Shown here: one piece after another, positions 46,024 to 55,618 of the stretch
How the letters are laid out: the number at the start of each line of letters is the position of its first letter
Position numbering within the stretch: the first letter of the stretch is position 1
Source: Bacteroides zhangwenhongii
GTDB lineage: Bacteria > Bacteroidota > Bacteroidia > Bacteroidales > Bacteroidaceae
NCBI RefSeq assembly: GCF_009193325.2
Contig: NZ_CP059856.1
Location: forward strand, 2,852,001 to 2,916,000
DNA length: 64,000 nt
Direction of reading: 5' to 3'
The notes under the pieces: generated by a model
Told to the model about the DNA's origin: nothing
What the model saw: only the letters and a program-made list of their open reading frames with translations
Databases searched by the model: none
Position numbers and translations under genes: made by a program

Positions 46024-47877
46024 ATGATGGACGCTCATGACACTAATCAACCCTTGAACCAAGGGGAATTAGAAGAAGAAAAAAAAACAGTCGAGGTTTC
46101 TGAAGCTATAACAGAGACTCCAACTGAAGAAGTTACTGCCGAAGTTCAAACTGAAGCAGCTCCTAAACCTGCTACAAAGGAAGATGTATTGAACCAATTA
46201 AAGGAGCTTGCGCAGAATGCAGAAAATGCGAACAAGCAGGATATCGACAATCTGAAACAATCATTCTACAAGTTACATAACGCCGAACTGGAAGCTGCTA
46301 AAAAGGAGTTCACAGATAACGGTGGAGCCATTGAGGATTTTGTTCCGCAAGAAGACCCGGAAGAAGAAGAATTCAAACGTCTGATGGGAGTTATCAAAGA
46401 AAAGCGAAGCAAAATGGCTGCTGAGTTAGAACGACAAAAAGAAGAAAACCTACAAGTCAAACTTTCCATCATCGAAGAACTGAAGGAATTAGTAGAATCC
46501 GGAGATGATGCCAATAAGTCTTATACCGAATTTAAAAAGTTGCAACAGCAGTGGAATGAGACGAAGCTGGTTCCGCAAGGCAAAGTAAATGAACTGTGGA
46601 AGAATTATCAATTATATGTAGAGAAGTTCTACGACTTATTGAAGCTGAACAACGAATTCCGCGAATATGACTTCAAGAAGAACTTGGAAATCAAGACTCA
46701 CCTTTGCGAAGCTGCCGAAAAGTTGGCTGACGAGGAAGATGTTGTTTCCGCTTTCCACCAACTCCAAAAATTGCATCAGGAATTCCGTGATACGGGTCCG
46801 GTAGCCAAAGAGTTGCGTGATGAAATATGGAACCGCTTCAAAGCGGCTTCTACCGCTGTCAACCGTCGCCATCAGCAACATTTTGAGGCACTGAAGGAAA
46901 CAGAACAGCACAATCTAGACCAAAAAACCGTTATCTGCGAAATCGTAGAAGCGATAGAATATAATGAACTGAAAACATTCTCTGCTTGGGAAAACAAGAC
47001 TCAGGAAGTAATTGCATTGCAAAACAAATGGAAAACAATCGGTTTTGCGCCTCAAAAGATGAATGTGAAGATATTCGAACGTTTCCGTCATGCGTGTGAT
47101 GACTTCTTCAAGAAAAAAGGAGAGTTCTTCAAGAGCTTGAAAGAAGGAATGAACGAAAATCTGGAAAAGAAAAAAGCACTGTGCGAGAAAGCGGAAGCCT
47201 TGAAAGACAGCACTGACTGGAAAGCTACTGCCGACGCTCTCACCAAACTTCAAAAAGAGTGGAAGACTATCGGACCGGTAGCCAAGAAACATTCGGATGC
47301 AGTATGGAAACGTTTCATTTCCGCTTGTGACTATTTCTTCGACCAGAAAAACAAAGCTACTTCTTCACAACGTTCTGTGGAAGCAGAGAACATGGAGAAA
47401 AAGAAAGCATTGATCGAAAAGCTGTCTGCCATCGACGAAAACATGGATATGGAAGAAGCCAGTACACTTGTTCGGGAGTTAATGAAAGAATGGAACTCTA
47501 TCGGTCATGTGCCATTCAAAGAGAAAGATAAACTTTACAAGCAATACCACAACTTGATTGACCAATTGTTTGACCGTTTCAACATCAATGCTTCCAATAA
47601 GAAACTAAGTAACTTCCGTTCTAACATCAGCAATATTCAAGGAAGTGGCCCGCAATCTTTATACAGAGAACGAGAAAAGCTGGTACGTGCTTATGAGAAT
47701 ATGAAGAACGAACTACAGACATATGAAAACAATCTGGGCTTCCTGACTTCCACTTCAAAGAAAGGTAGTAGCCTGTTAACTGAATTGAATCGCAAGGTAG
47801 ACAAATTAAAAGCAGATCTGGACTTGGTTTTACAGAAAATCAAGGTAATTGACGAATCAATAAAAGCTGAAGAGTGA
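46024..47877 (+). CDS. DUF349 repeat protein
   Basis: 617 residues, almost all charged helices. After an acidic low-complexity N-terminus (residues 1-60), DUF349 units recur, each carrying a W-x4-G-x-VPxK-like block such as QQQWNETKLVPQGKVNELW, EFRDTGPVAKELRDEIW and EWKTIGPVAKKHSDAVW (cores GPVAKE and GPVAKK). A C-terminal coiled coil closes it. The function is unknown in Bacteroides. No clear TAnnTTTG box is seen. ATGs at 46024 and 46027 are equivalent. Confidence 0.88.
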   Translation: MMDAHDTNQPLNQGELEEEKKTVEVSEAITETPTEEVTAEVQTEAAPKPATKEDVLNQLKELAQNAENANKQDIDNLKQSFYKLHNAELEAAKKEFTDNGGAIEDFVPQEDPEEEEFKRLMGVIKEKRSKMAAELERQKEENLQVKLSIIEELKELVESGDDANKSYTEFKKLQQQWNETKLVPQGKVNELWKNYQLYVEKFYDLLKLNNEFREYDFKKNLEIKTHLCEAAEKLADEEDVVSAFHQLQKLHQEFRDTGPVAKELRDEIWNRFKAASTAVNRRHQQHFEALKETEQHNLDQKTVICEIVEAIEYNELKTFSAWENKTQEVIALQNKWKTIGFAPQKMNVKIFERFRHACDDFFKKKGEFFKSLKEGMNENLEKKKALCEKAEALKDSTDWKATADALTKLQKEWKTIGPVAKKHSDAVWKRFISACDYFFDQKNKATSSQRSVEAENMEKKKALIEKLSAIDENMDMEEASTLVRELMKEWNSIGHVPFKEKDKLYKQYHNLIDQLFDRFNINASNKKLSNFRSNISNIQGSGPQSLYREREKLVRAYENMKNELQTYENNLGFLTSTSKKGSSLLTELNRKVDKLKADLDLVLQKIKVIDESIKAEE

Positions 47878-47917
47878 TCCGCTCGCTGATTTGAGAAGAT
47901 ACAGGAAAGTGTATCAG

Positions 47918-48010
47918 AATGCAGATTAACGGTAAATTATCGCAAAAGAATTCTATAGAATATTATCAACGCATAGAATCTTCTGTGATAATTTACCGTT
48001 AATCTGCATT
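47918..48010. repeat. Perfect 24-bp inverted repeat (palindromic element)
   Basis: Arms at 47918-47941 and 47987-48010 are exact reverse complements (AATGCAGATTAACGGTAA...). The 45-base interior contains a weaker inner pairing of AGAATTCTAT with ATAGAATCTTCT. It lies 40 bases after the DUF349 stop and could end that transcript. It contains CAGATTAA, like the CACAGATTAA and CGCAGATTAA repeats elsewhere in the window. Confidence 0.85.
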
Positions 48011-48142
48011 TTATCATTCATTATGACACCCTCTTATTTTCAGCCGAACCGAATCTCAAATATCAAAAAAGAGCATCCGTATCACCTAATTAACCACCGA
48101 ATTAGCGTCAACTTTTTTTCGGATGGCATTTGTCAAAGCACA

Positions 48143-48177
48143 AAAAACCCGCTAAAATTGCATTTTAGCGGGTTTTT
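48143..48177. terminator. Terminator after tRNA-Gln (bidirectional)
   Basis: A perfect 16-bp stem AAAAACCCGCTAAAAT with loop TGC. On the minus strand the stem ends in a T run directly after tRNA-Gln. It may also end plus-strand read-through from the DUF349 gene. Confidence 0.92.
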
Positions 48178-48201
48178 GTCAGTAAAAAGCTAGTGATTTG
48201 T

Positions 48202-48271
48202 TGGGCTACCTGGATTCGAACCAGGAATGACAGGACCAGAATCTGTAGTGTTACCATTACACCATAGCCCA
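48202..48271 (-). tRNA. tRNA-Gln (CTG anticodon)
   Basis: 70 bases folding as a full cloverleaf: acceptor TGGGCTA/TAGCCCA, D arm GTGT-AATGGTA-ACAC, anticodon arm ACAGA-TTCTGGT-CCTGT, 4-base variable loop, T arm CCTGG-TTCGAAT-CCAGG. The loop gives anticodon CUG, glutamine. The 31-39 pair is A-C, unpaired. CCA is not encoded, so it must be added. A -7 box at 48292-48299 precedes it. Confidence 0.95.
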
Positions 48272-48291
48272 ATGATTTTCGTTTGCGGGTG

Positions 48292-48299
48292 CAAAGATA
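48292..48299 (-). promoter_or_regulatory. σABfr-type -7 box for tRNA-Gln
   Basis: Reads TATCTTTG on the minus strand, 20 bases before the tRNA 5' end, with TTTG at 48317-48320 as a possible -33. Confidence 0.65.
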
Positions 48300-48413
48300 C
48301 AAATAAATTGGGAAATCAAAACATTTCAGCTATTTTTTTTGCAAAAATCCTCAAATTAGTTTTCCCTAAGCAACTATCTCCACTAAAAAACACAAAAATT
48401 GAAGTATAACTTT

Positions 48414-48442
48414 CTTGTATCCAATAAATCAGCGTATATTTG
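48414..48442 (+). promoter_or_regulatory. Promoter of rsfS-ftsH-cdsA
   Basis: TTG at 48414-48416 and TATATTTG at 48435-48442 with 18 bases between. The leader to rsfS would be about 85 bases. Confidence 0.6.
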
Positions 48443-48535
48443 TCAAAAATATCACGTTTATAATCAGAAACAAAGGGTGAGCCTTTTTTGTTATAAACCA
48501 AAAGAGAACATGAATTATTAATATCAAATGTAAGA

Positions 48536-48895
48536 ATGAACGATACTAAAGTATTAATCGAGAAAATAAAAGAGGGAATTCAAGAAAAAAAAGGTAAGAA
48601 TATCGTTATTGCCGATCTAACCAAAATAGAAGATACCATCTGTAAATATTTCGTTATCTGTCAGGGAAACTCTCCCAGCCAAGTAAGTGCTATTGTAGAC
48701 TCAATCAAAGAATCCGCACGAAAGGGTGCTGACAGCAAGCCTTTTGCAGTAGACGGACTCCGGAATGCCGAATGGGTAGCTATGGATTATGCAGATGTAT
48801 TGGTACATGTATTTTTACCGGAAACAAGAGCCTTTTATAATCTTGAACACCTTTGGGCTGATGCCAAACTTACTCAAATCCCCGATTTAGACTAA
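48536..48895 (+). CDS. rsfS: Ribosomal silencing factor RsfS
   Basis: 119 residues. The family features DTICKYFVICQGNSPSQVSAI (core FVICQGNSPSQV), GLRNAEWVAMDYADVLVHVF (core WVAMDYADVLVHVF) and FYNLEHLW are all present. RsfS binds L14 and blocks subunit joining in poor conditions. It leads the operon with ftsH and cdsA. Confidence 0.96.
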   Translation: MNDTKVLIEKIKEGIQEKKGKNIVIADLTKIEDTICKYFVICQGNSPSQVSAIVDSIKESARKGADSKPFAVDGLRNAEWVAMDYADVLVHVFLPETRAFYNLEHLWADAKLTQIPDLD

Positions 48896-48904
48896 ATTAC
48901 GATT

Positions 48905-51037
48905 ATGGACAATAAGAATAGCAATAACAATAATAACAGCAACAAACCTAACAATAAGGTTAACTTGCCAAAGTTCAATTTGAACTGGATGTATATGATT
49001 ATTGCCCTGATGCTTCTCGGCCTCTGGTGGGGCAGTGATTCAAAGGGTGTCGGAAGTAAAAACGTTACTTACAGCGAGTTTCAGGACTACGTAAGAAATG
49101 GATATGTCAGCAAAGTACTGGGTTATGAAGACAAGTCAATCGAAGCTTATCTGAAACCCACTGCTGTTGGCGCTGTATTCGGAGCAGACTCCACAAAGGT
49201 GGGACGTAACCCCGTCATTACCAGCCGGACGCCGTCTACCGATAAGTTGGAAGAATTCCTGCAAACGGAAAAAGAAGCCGGTCATTTCGACGGAACATCG
49301 GATTACCCTCCTAAGTCGGACATATTTCCCGCTATCTTGATTCAGATCCTTCCACTCGTTCTGCTAGTAGCACTATGGATATTTTTCATGCGCCGTATGA
49401 GCGGTGGTGGAAGTGGAGGTCCCGGTGGCGTATTCAACGTAGGGAAATCAAAAGCCCAACTTTTTGAAAAAGGAGGAGCCATCAAAGTCACCTTCAAGGA
49501 TGTAGCCGGTCTGGCGGAAGCCAAACAGGAAGTGGAAGAGATTGTCGAGTTCCTGAAAGAGCCGCAGAAATACACGGATCTGGGAGGTAAAATACCTAAA
49601 GGAGCTTTGTTAGTAGGCCCTCCGGGAACAGGTAAGACATTGCTTGCCAAAGCGGTTGCCGGTGAAGCGAACGTACCCTTCTTCTCCCTTGCCGGATCGG
49701 ATTTTGTGGAAATGTTCGTAGGTGTAGGCGCATCCCGCGTCCGCGACTTGTTCAAGCAGGCAAAAGAGAAAGCTCCTTGTATTGTCTTTATTGACGAAAT
49801 CGACGCAGTGGGACGCGCACGTGGTAAAAATCCCGCAATGGGAGGAAACGACGAGCGCGAAAACACCTTGAACCAGTTGCTTACGGAAATGGATGGCTTC
49901 GGTTCCAACAGTGGTGTGATTATTCTTGCCGCTACCAACCGGGTAGACGTATTGGACAAAGCCTTGCTCCGTGCAGGGCGTTTCGACCGTCAGATACACG
50001 TAGATCTGCCCGACCTGAATGAACGTAAAGAAGTATTCGGCGTACACTTGCGCCCGATCAAGATAGATGACACGGTAGATGTAGACTTGCTGGCTCGCCA
50101 GACTCCGGGATTCTCCGGCGCCGACATTGCCAATGTCTGCAACGAAGCGGCATTGATCGCTGCCCGTCACGGAAAGAAATTCGTTGGCAAACAAGACTTC
50201 TTGGATGCAGTAGACCGTATCATCGGTGGTCTGGAAAAGAAAACCAAGATTACTACAGAAGCCGAAAGACGTTCTATCGCCTTGCACGAAGCAGGACACG
50301 CATCCATCTCCTGGTTGCTGGAATACGCCAACCCTCTAATCAAAGTGACAATTGTTCCTCGTGGACGTGCATTGGGAGCAGCCTGGTATTTGCCGGAAGA
50401 GCGTCAGATCACAACAAAAGAACAAATGCTCGATGAAATGTGTGCTACGCTGGGAGGACGTGCAGCCGAAGACTTATTTATCGGCCGTATCTCTACCGGT
50501 GCCATGAACGATCTGGAAAGGGTTACGAAACAGGCATACGGCATGATTGCTTATTTAGGAATGAGTGATAAGCTGCCTAACTTATGTTATTACAACAACG
50601 AAGAATACTCCTTCAACCGTCCATATAGCGAGAAAACAGCCGAACTTATCGACGAAGAAGTAAAAAGGATGGTCAACGAACAGTATGAACGTGCCAAAAA
50701 AATCCTGTCTGAACATCAGGAAGGTCACAATCAATTGGCACAATTACTGATTGACAAAGAAGTGATCTTCGCGGAAGACGTTGAGCGTATCTTCGGAAAG
50801 CGTCCTTGGGCTTCCCGTTCAGAAGAAATCATGGCAGCCAAAGAAAGCCAGGATGCGGCTAAAGCAGAAAAGCAACTTGCTGAAAAGCTGAAAGGGGAAG
50901 AAAAAGAGATAAAAGAAGAGGAAGCCAAGAATTCTGCGGAAGAAAAAGCTGCGGAAGGAAAAGTTACCGTAGAAGGTTCCAAAGTCACTGTAGAGAAAAA
51001 CACATCTACGGAACCGACTACCGATAAAGAAAAATAA
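48905..51037 (+). CDS. ftsH: ATP-dependent zinc metalloprotease FtsH
   Basis: 710 residues. An N-terminal Asn-rich tail, one membrane helix ([15 protein letters not shown]), a periplasmic domain, a second helix ([15 protein letters not shown]) and then the AAA domain with Walker A GPPGTGKT (about 238), the pore loop [14 protein letters not shown], Walker [13 protein letters not shown], and the M41 zinc site HEAGH at 461-465. The C-terminus is charged and longer than in E. coli. It degrades membrane and unassembled proteins. It starts 9 bases after rsfS. Confidence 0.97.
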   Translation: MDNKNSNNNNNSNKPNNKVNLPKFNLNWMYMIIALMLLGLWWGSDSKGVGSKNVTYSEFQDYVRNGYVSKVLGYEDKSIEAYLKPTAVGAVFGADSTKVGRNPVITSRTPSTDKLEEFLQTEKEAGHFDGTSDYPPKSDIFPAILIQILPLVLLVALWIFFMRRMSGGGSGGPGGVFNVGKSKAQLFEKGGAIKVTFKDVAGLAEAKQEVEEIVEFLKEPQKYTDLGGKIPKGALLVGPPGTGKTLLAKAVAGEANVPFFSLAGSDFVEMFVGVGASRVRDLFKQAKEKAPCIVFIDEIDAVGRARGKNPAMGGNDERENTLNQLLTEMDGFGSNSGVIILAATNRVDVLDKALLRAGRFDRQIHVDLPDLNERKEVFGVHLRPIKIDDTVDVDLLARQTPGFSGADIANVCNEAALIAARHGKKFVGKQDFLDAVDRIIGGLEKKTKITTEAERRSIALHEAGHASISWLLEYANPLIKVTIVPRGRALGAAWYLPEERQITTKEQMLDEMCATLGGRAAEDLFIGRISTGAMNDLERVTKQAYGMIAYLGMSDKLPNLCYYNNEEYSFNRPYSEKTAELIDEEVKRMVNEQYERAKKILSEHQEGHNQLAQLLIDKEVIFAEDVERIFGKRPWASRSEEIMAAKESQDAAKAEKQLAEKLKGEEKEIKEEEAKNSAEEKAAEGKVTVEGSKVTVEKNTSTEPTTDKEK

Positions 51038-51071
51038 GCCACTGTTTAATCAATTAAAAAACGAGCTGATT

Positions 51072-51911
51072 GTGAACAATTTTATAAAACGAGCCATCAC
51101 AGGTGTACTCTTTGTTGCTATTTTGGTAGGATGCATCCTCTATGGCGCATTTAGCTTCGGCATCTTATTTACCGCCATTAGCGCACTCACCATTTATGAG
51201 TTCGGACAGCTGGTTAATATGCGTGCGGAAGGGGTTCAGATAAACAAGACCATCAATATGTTGGGCGGCGCTTATCTGTTTCTTGCCATCATGGGATTCT
51301 GCATTGACGCGGCTGATTCCAAAATCTTTATCCCCTACGTACTGCTATTGCTGTATATGATGATCAGCGAGCTGTATCTGAAGAAAGAGAATCCCGTGCT
51401 TAACTGGGCTTATTCCATGTTCAGCCAACTCTACATCGGGCTTCCGTTCGCTTTACTGAATGTATTAGCTTTCCACAACGATCCGGAATACAGCAGCATA
51501 AGTTATAACCCTATTCTACCACTATCTATCTTTATTTTCCTTTGGCTGAATGACACAGGTGCTTATTGCATCGGTTCGCTTATCGGAAAGCATAGATTAT
51601 TCGAGCGTATCTCTCCTAAGAAATCATGGGAAGGTTCTATCGGCGGCGGAGTAGTAGCGATCGGAGTAGCCTTCATACTCGCTCATTATTTCCCGGTGAT
51701 GTCCATGCCGGAATGGGCAGGGCTGGCTTTAGTCGTAGTTATATTCGGCACATGGGGGGATTTGACAGAATCACTGCTGAAACGTCAGTTGCACGTTAAA
51801 GATTCGGGAACTATTCTTCCTGGACACGGAGGAATGCTCGACCGTTTTGACAGTTCTTTAATGGCTATTCCGGCAGCAGTCGTTTATCTGTATGCACTAA
51901 CCTGGTTCTAA
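51072..51911 (+). CDS. cdsA: Phosphatidate cytidylyltransferase
   Basis: 279 residues from a GTG start at 51072; no ATG fits the conserved N-terminus NNFIKRAITGVLFVAI. It has about seven helices and the CDP-diglyceride synthetase signature region SPKKSWEGSIGGG followed by WGDLTESLLKRQLHVKDSG and LPGHGGMLDRFDS (core GHGGMLDRFDS). It makes CDP-diacylglycerol for phospholipid synthesis in the inner membrane. It is the last gene of the rsfS-ftsH-cdsA operon. Confidence 0.96.
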   Translation: MNNFIKRAITGVLFVAILVGCILYGAFSFGILFTAISALTIYEFGQLVNMRAEGVQINKTINMLGGAYLFLAIMGFCIDAADSKIFIPYVLLLLYMMISELYLKKENPVLNWAYSMFSQLYIGLPFALLNVLAFHNDPEYSSISYNPILPLSIFIFLWLNDTGAYCIGSLIGKHRLFERISPKKSWEGSIGGGVVAIGVAFILAHYFPVMSMPEWAGLALVVVIFGTWGDLTESLLKRQLHVKDSGTILPGHGGMLDRFDSSLMAIPAAVVYLYALTWF

Positions 51912-51957
51912 TCCAATCGCTTTATCGGATTATCAAACAAACCAACATCATAAAAAG

Positions 51958-51997
51958 AAAAGGTCGGGAACTTCACAGGAAGTGAGCCCGACCTTTT
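51958..51997. terminator. Bidirectional terminator between cdsA and the NigD-like gene
   Basis: AAAAGGTCGGG pairs with CCCGACCTTTT, with partial inner pairing CTTCAC/GTGAG. It lies between the convergent genes. Confidence 0.9.
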
Positions 51998-52024
51998 TCA
52001 CACACAGCGAATCATAGTTAGAGG

Positions 52025-52831
52025 TTATCGGATTGAAGAAGTGGAATGCACATCCTTCGCCTTTTCCGGCACTCCTACCGGATGGTCGAAATCAAGAACG
52101 ATCACTCTTCCTTCTCCATTTTCTTTTGAATTTATAGTAACTTTAAAACCTTTCATCGTAGTTTCACCATCCTCTTCCGTCGGATAAAAATCTTCCAGAT
52201 TATAGGAAACCCGTCCCCATCCCCAATAACCGGTCACATCATCATACGTATTATAACGCAACTCCAGATGAACATAACCGTCTTCAGCAACATTTACCGT
52301 CTCCGGTGCCGATGGATCGCCAAGTTCACCGGGTTCAGTCGTATCCATCAGATTCTGAACAAGGCTGATACGATGTTTCGTCGAACGAGGTAGGTTCTGA
52401 TGGAAAATAACATTCAGGTATTTCCCCCCTAGCCACATATCACCTTGATAAATCACAATCGGATCATTTCCAAATTCCTCCTCTTCTTCCGTAGTTTTCA
52501 TTTCTTCCACCCCTTTAGTCAAGACATCCTGAATGCCTTCCATTTTTACCTGAACGCCCTTTTCGTCTTTCATATCAGCCAAAGGATTAAAGAATGCAAC
52601 CACCCGTTCACCATCTACCGGTCTGTACCAAGGAATGGAAGAGCTGACCGGATCAATGATTCCCCAACGGTCACCCTCCAGGAAATAACCGCCGCCACCG
52701 GTTGTACGTACGGTCGCCCAGTCCCAACTGAAATCTCCGATAGAATAATAATCGTCGTCATCGTCACATGACTGCAACATTGGCACCAATGCCAACAATA
52801 GAATTCCTAAAAGCCATTTAAATTTTTTCAT
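52025..52831 (-). CDS. NigD-like lipoprotein
   Basis: 268 residues. A lipoprotein signal peptide ends LVPMLQSCDDDDDYY, with the lipobox cysteine at about residue 22 followed by acidic residues. Such Asp-rich +2 residues are common in Bacteroides surface lipoproteins. The remainder, with DFSWDWATVRTTGGGGYFLEGDRWG (core SWDWATVRT) and a C-terminal IVLDFDHPV-type strand, matches the two-domain NigD-like family (OB-like N domain, beta-sandwich C domain). The function is unknown. It is between cdsA and lpxB with terminators on both sides. Confidence 0.85.
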   Translation of the reverse strand: MKKFKWLLGILLLALVPMLQSCDDDDDYYSIGDFSWDWATVRTTGGGGYFLEGDRWGIIDPVSSSIPWYRPVDGERVVAFFNPLADMKDEKGVQVKMEGIQDVLTKGVEEMKTTEEEEEFGNDPIVIYQGDMWLGGKYLNVIFHQNLPRSTKHRISLVQNLMDTTEPGELGDPSAPETVNVAEDGYVHLELRYNTYDDVTGYWGWGRVSYNLEDFYPTEEDGETTMKGFKVTINSKENGEGRVIVLDFDHPVGVPEKAKDVHSTSSIR

Positions 52832-52872
52832 GTTAGATCCTTTCTTTTTTAACCTTCTGTCTTATAAATAAA

Positions 52873-52900
52873 AAAGCCGTGCAAATATTGCATCGGCTTT
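52873..52900 (-). terminator. Terminator after lpxB
   Basis: AAAGCCG-T-GCAA pairs with TTGC-AT-CGGCTTT, followed by a T/A-rich stretch on the minus strand. Confidence 0.8.
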
Positions 52901-52922
52901 ACGTTTATTCAGAAAAAGAAAG

Positions 52923-54059
52923 TTATTTTTTCAACAGCTCCAACATCTTGCACGCCGCATGACGAGGAGCGCCTGCCGGACCTAGCCGTTCAGCCATACG
53001 CTCATATTCCGCCAGCATTTCACGCCTGTACTTGTCATCTTCAAGAATCTTTTCCAGTTCACTCTGCATATTCTTCACAGTCATCGTATCAGCCACCAAC
53101 TCCTTCACAACCTCACGGTCCGCAATCAGATTGACCAAAGAAATGAACTTCACCGTCAGAATATGACGCCTCAAAAACGAAATCACCTTTCCAATCGGAG
53201 TGTGATAACAAACTACCTGCGGAACGCGGAACAACGCCGTTTCAAGGGTAGCCGTTCCCGAAGTAACCAATGCCGCATCCGCGTGTTGCAGCAGACGATA
53301 AGTCTGACCAAAAATAATTTTCACCTTCGACTCTCCTATATACTGTTCGTAATATTCAGGAGCAATGGAAGGAGCGCCAGCCAGAACAAGTTGGTAGTCG
53401 GGGAAAGCAGAAGCCGCCTTCAACATATCCGGCAAGTTATCTTTTATCTCCTGCTTTCTGCTTCCTGCCAAAAGTGCAATAATCGGTTTATTCTCCAACT
53501 GATTATCCGCAATAAACCCAGCCGTATTTTTCGGATGCGCTTCCTGATAGGCCGTCACTTCATCCACCGTAGGATTCCCCACATAATGGATAGGATAGTG
53601 ATGCTTTCCTTCAAAGAACTCCACTTCAAAAGGAAGAATGGAGAAAAGCTCGTCCACATCACGCTTTATATTCTTGATGCGGTATTCTTTCCAAGCCCAT
53701 ATCTTCGGAGAAATATAATAATATACGGGAATCTGCGTCTTTGCGTGGACAAACTTGGCGATATCCAGATTGAATCCCGGATAATCTACCAAAATGACAA
53801 CATCCGGATTCCAGGAAACGATATCTTCCTTGCAACGTCTCATATTGGCAAAGATAGTACGCAGATGGAGCAACACCGGAACAAATCCCATATAAGCCAA
53901 CTCCTTATAATGTTTCACCATCGTACCGCCTACGGCAGCCATCAGATCACCGCCGAAAAAACGAAATTCAGCTTGAGGATCTTCCACCTTCAAAGCTGCC
54001 ATCAGATGAGAAGCGTGCAAGTCACCGGAGGCTTCGCCCACAATCAGATAATACTTCAT
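52923..54059 (-). CDS. lpxB: Lipid-A-disaccharide synthase
   Basis: 378 residues. The GT19 fold is seen from YLIVGEASGDLHASHLMAAL through GGDLMAAVGG, VDYPGFNLDIAK and LLAGSRKQEI to VTSGTATLETALF. It condenses UDP-diacylglucosamine with lipid X in the cytoplasm. The start is directly preceded by five GAGTTGA heptamers, so it has no normal ribosome site (see finding). It follows surE in the same direction with a gap of about 90 bases. Confidence 0.96.
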   Translation of the reverse strand: MKYYLIVGEASGDLHASHLMAALKVEDPQAEFRFFGGDLMAAVGGTMVKHYKELAYMGFVPVLLHLRTIFANMRRCKEDIVSWNPDVVILVDYPGFNLDIAKFVHAKTQIPVYYYISPKIWAWKEYRIKNIKRDVDELFSILPFEVEFFEGKHHYPIHYVGNPTVDEVTAYQEAHPKNTAGFIADNQLENKPIIALLAGSRKQEIKDNLPDMLKAASAFPDYQLVLAGAPSIAPEYYEQYIGESKVKIIFGQTYRLLQHADAALVTSGTATLETALFRVPQVVCYHTPIGKVISFLRRHILTVKFISLVNLIADREVVKELVADTMTVKNMQSELEKILEDDKYRREMLAEYERMAERLGPAGAPRHAACKMLELLKK

Positions 54060-54095
<36 letters not shown>

Positions 54096-54151
54096 TAGGG
54101 ATAGATGACCAATAGAGTGTCATGCTTTCTTTTTCAACTTTCAATTTTCAA

Positions 54152-54919
54152 CTAATTAAACCATTTATTAAGTTCATCAATAAAGTGATATGCCGTCACA
54201 TCGACAGTCGTCGGAGTGATGGCCACGTAGCCGTTTGCTAATGCCCAATGATCGTTCCTTTCATTTTCAGGTTCGTGATCGGTAAATTCACCTGTCAGCC
54301 AAAAGTAATTCGGATCGCTCAGACGAGGGCAAGCAGCCCACTCGTTCGTCCAACACCCTTTGGCCTGTTCGCAAATCTTTACTCCTTTTATATCAGCCGT
54401 ATCCGGGAAATTCACATTCAAGCAAGTCAAAGGAGGAAGTCCTTTTTCCAGTACCATCGCGGCAATCTTGCGTATATAAGGTCCCGCAGCCTCAAAATCC
54501 GCATCGGGAGCATGATTGCACAAAGAGAATCCAATGGAAGGAATCCCATTCAGACAACCTTCAAACACAACTCCCATCGTACCTGAATAATGTACATTGG
54601 TAGCCGAATTATCCCCATGATTAATACCACCTACTACCAAATCCGGTGTCCGGTCGAGTACTGTATTCCGAGCCAGTTTAATGCAATCGGTCGGGGTTCC
54701 CGAACATTTGTATACAGTCAGTCCAACTTCTTTTTTGACCAATTGATAATGAACAGGTTGTGTCACCGTAAGCGCGCATCCGCTACCGGAACGCGGTGAA
54801 TCCGGTGCCATTACCACGATTTCTCCTAATGGACGGAGAAACTTAACCAGCTCGCTAATACCTTTAGCCATAATCCCGTCATCATTTGAAACGAGTATCA
54901 ACGGCCTCTTATTTTCCAT
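54152..54919 (-). CDS. surE: 5'-nucleotidase SurE
   Basis: 255 residues. [15 protein letters not shown] carries the metal-binding Asp-Asp, with SGSG and [19 protein letters not shown] (core HYSGTMG) in the active site. SurE dephosphorylates nucleoside monophosphates. Its last codons lie next to the repeat before lpxB. The -33/-7 pair is at 54954-54984. Confidence 0.95.
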   Translation of the reverse strand: MENKRPLILVSNDDGIMAKGISELVKFLRPLGEIVVMAPDSPRSGSGCALTVTQPVHYQLVKKEVGLTVYKCSGTPTDCIKLARNTVLDRTPDLVVGGINHGDNSATNVHYSGTMGVVFEGCLNGIPSIGFSLCNHAPDADFEAAGPYIRKIAAMVLEKGLPPLTCLNVNFPDTADIKGVKICEQAKGCWTNEWAACPRLSDPNYFWLTGEFTDHEPENERNDHWALANGYVAITPTTVDVTAYHFIDELNKWFN

Positions 54920-54953
54920 ATATTCAATCCTTTCCTTTTTTTAATTATTCGCA

Positions 54954-54984
54954 CAAAAGTAGCAAAAAGAAGCCGGAATGCCAA
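54954..54984 (-). promoter_or_regulatory. Promoter of surE-lpxB
   Basis: On the minus strand TTG (54982-54984) and TACTTTTG (54954-54961) are separated by 20 bases, 35 bases before the surE ATG. Confidence 0.65.
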
Positions 54985-55055
54985 CATTGGTCAAATATAA
55001 TCCTTTGAAGTTTCGTAAGTTCAACCGACAAACTCAATCCGCCTGCAGTCATTTT

Positions 55056-55310
55056 CCGGTCAGAACGACTTTCTCAGCCGGATACAAGCCGGACATTGAG
55101 TTATTCATGCGGCTTGTTTAATACATTATACAGCTTGCTTAATACATTTATACGGTAGATTTAATGTATTTAGACGGTAATAACAACTCGTTTTACGTAT
55201 ATGAGCCATTCGGTTCACGTACGAAAACCTGAAAGTCCACGTACATCATCCGAACGAATCACGTACGTGAAACGGGAACGCAGTGCCTACCAAATACATT
55301 AGCAGTGCCC
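55056..55310. repeat. Degenerate array with about 22-bp period
   Basis: Short motifs recur every 21-22 bases. ACG is at 55152, 55174, 55195, 55217, 55239 and 55261. TTAAT is at 55118, 55139 and 55161. CAGTGCC is at 55281 and 55303. CACGTAC is at 55216, 55238 and 55260 exactly 22 apart. Adjacent units are more alike than distant ones. CCGG-containing units at 55056, 55078 and 55089 suggest it begins with an 11/22 spacing. No ORF fits this length. It contains the 12-bp palindrome TCACGTACGTGA (55259-55270). Confidence 0.7.
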
Positions 55311-55533
55311 TGTCTGTACGTTACATCTACCGGCTTTGGCTTTAAATACCGCATCATATACAGAGAACATAACCACTAAACAACTACTTCATTCAGAAGA
55401 AAACACAGCAAAAGCTCAATCTTCCAGTCAAAAAGGACTTTCTTAATACATAGGAATACAAAAGTCAGAATACGCATCAAAACACTAATAGTCAATCATA
55501 TTATACACGCGAATGCCCAAACAGTAATGGATT
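55311..55533. other. Noncoding stretch before the TTATCA cluster
   Basis: No ORF with a credible start or product is seen. It is A/T-rich with one TTATACACG at 55501-55509 (one base from a TTATNCACA DnaA box) and another TTAATACAT at about 55444, like the array units upstream. No tRNA or hairpin terminator is seen here. Confidence 0.5.
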
Positions 55534-55618
55534 AAGGTGATAATAAAAGGCCTTATTTTTCCTATTATCACCTTATTATCACTCACTATTATCACCAAAT
55601 CACACTTGATTATCAACA
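55534..55618. repeat. TTATCA-box cluster with 12-bp hairpin
   Basis: AAGGTGATAATA (55534-55545) pairs perfectly with TATTATCACCTT (55563-55574). TTATCA recurs at 55565, 55576, 55589 and 55610, the last as TTATCAACA, with TGATAA inverted at 55538. Spacings of 11, 13 and 21 bases keep the boxes near one helix face. A further TTATCAACA is at 55859-55867. Confidence 0.6.

Noticed and set aside
48316..48501. 61-codon minus-strand ORF upstream of rsfS
   Set aside because: It overlaps the rsfS promoter region and has no homology-like motifs or start signals.
55259..55270. TCACGTACGTGA as a parS site
   Set aside because: The palindrome lacks the TGTTTC/GAAACA flanks and has an extra TA in the centre compared with TGTTTCACGTGAAACA. 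It is kept only as part of the phased array.
55056..55310. CRISPR array
   Set aside because: The period is 22 with no constant repeat and no separate spacers, and no cas genes are near.
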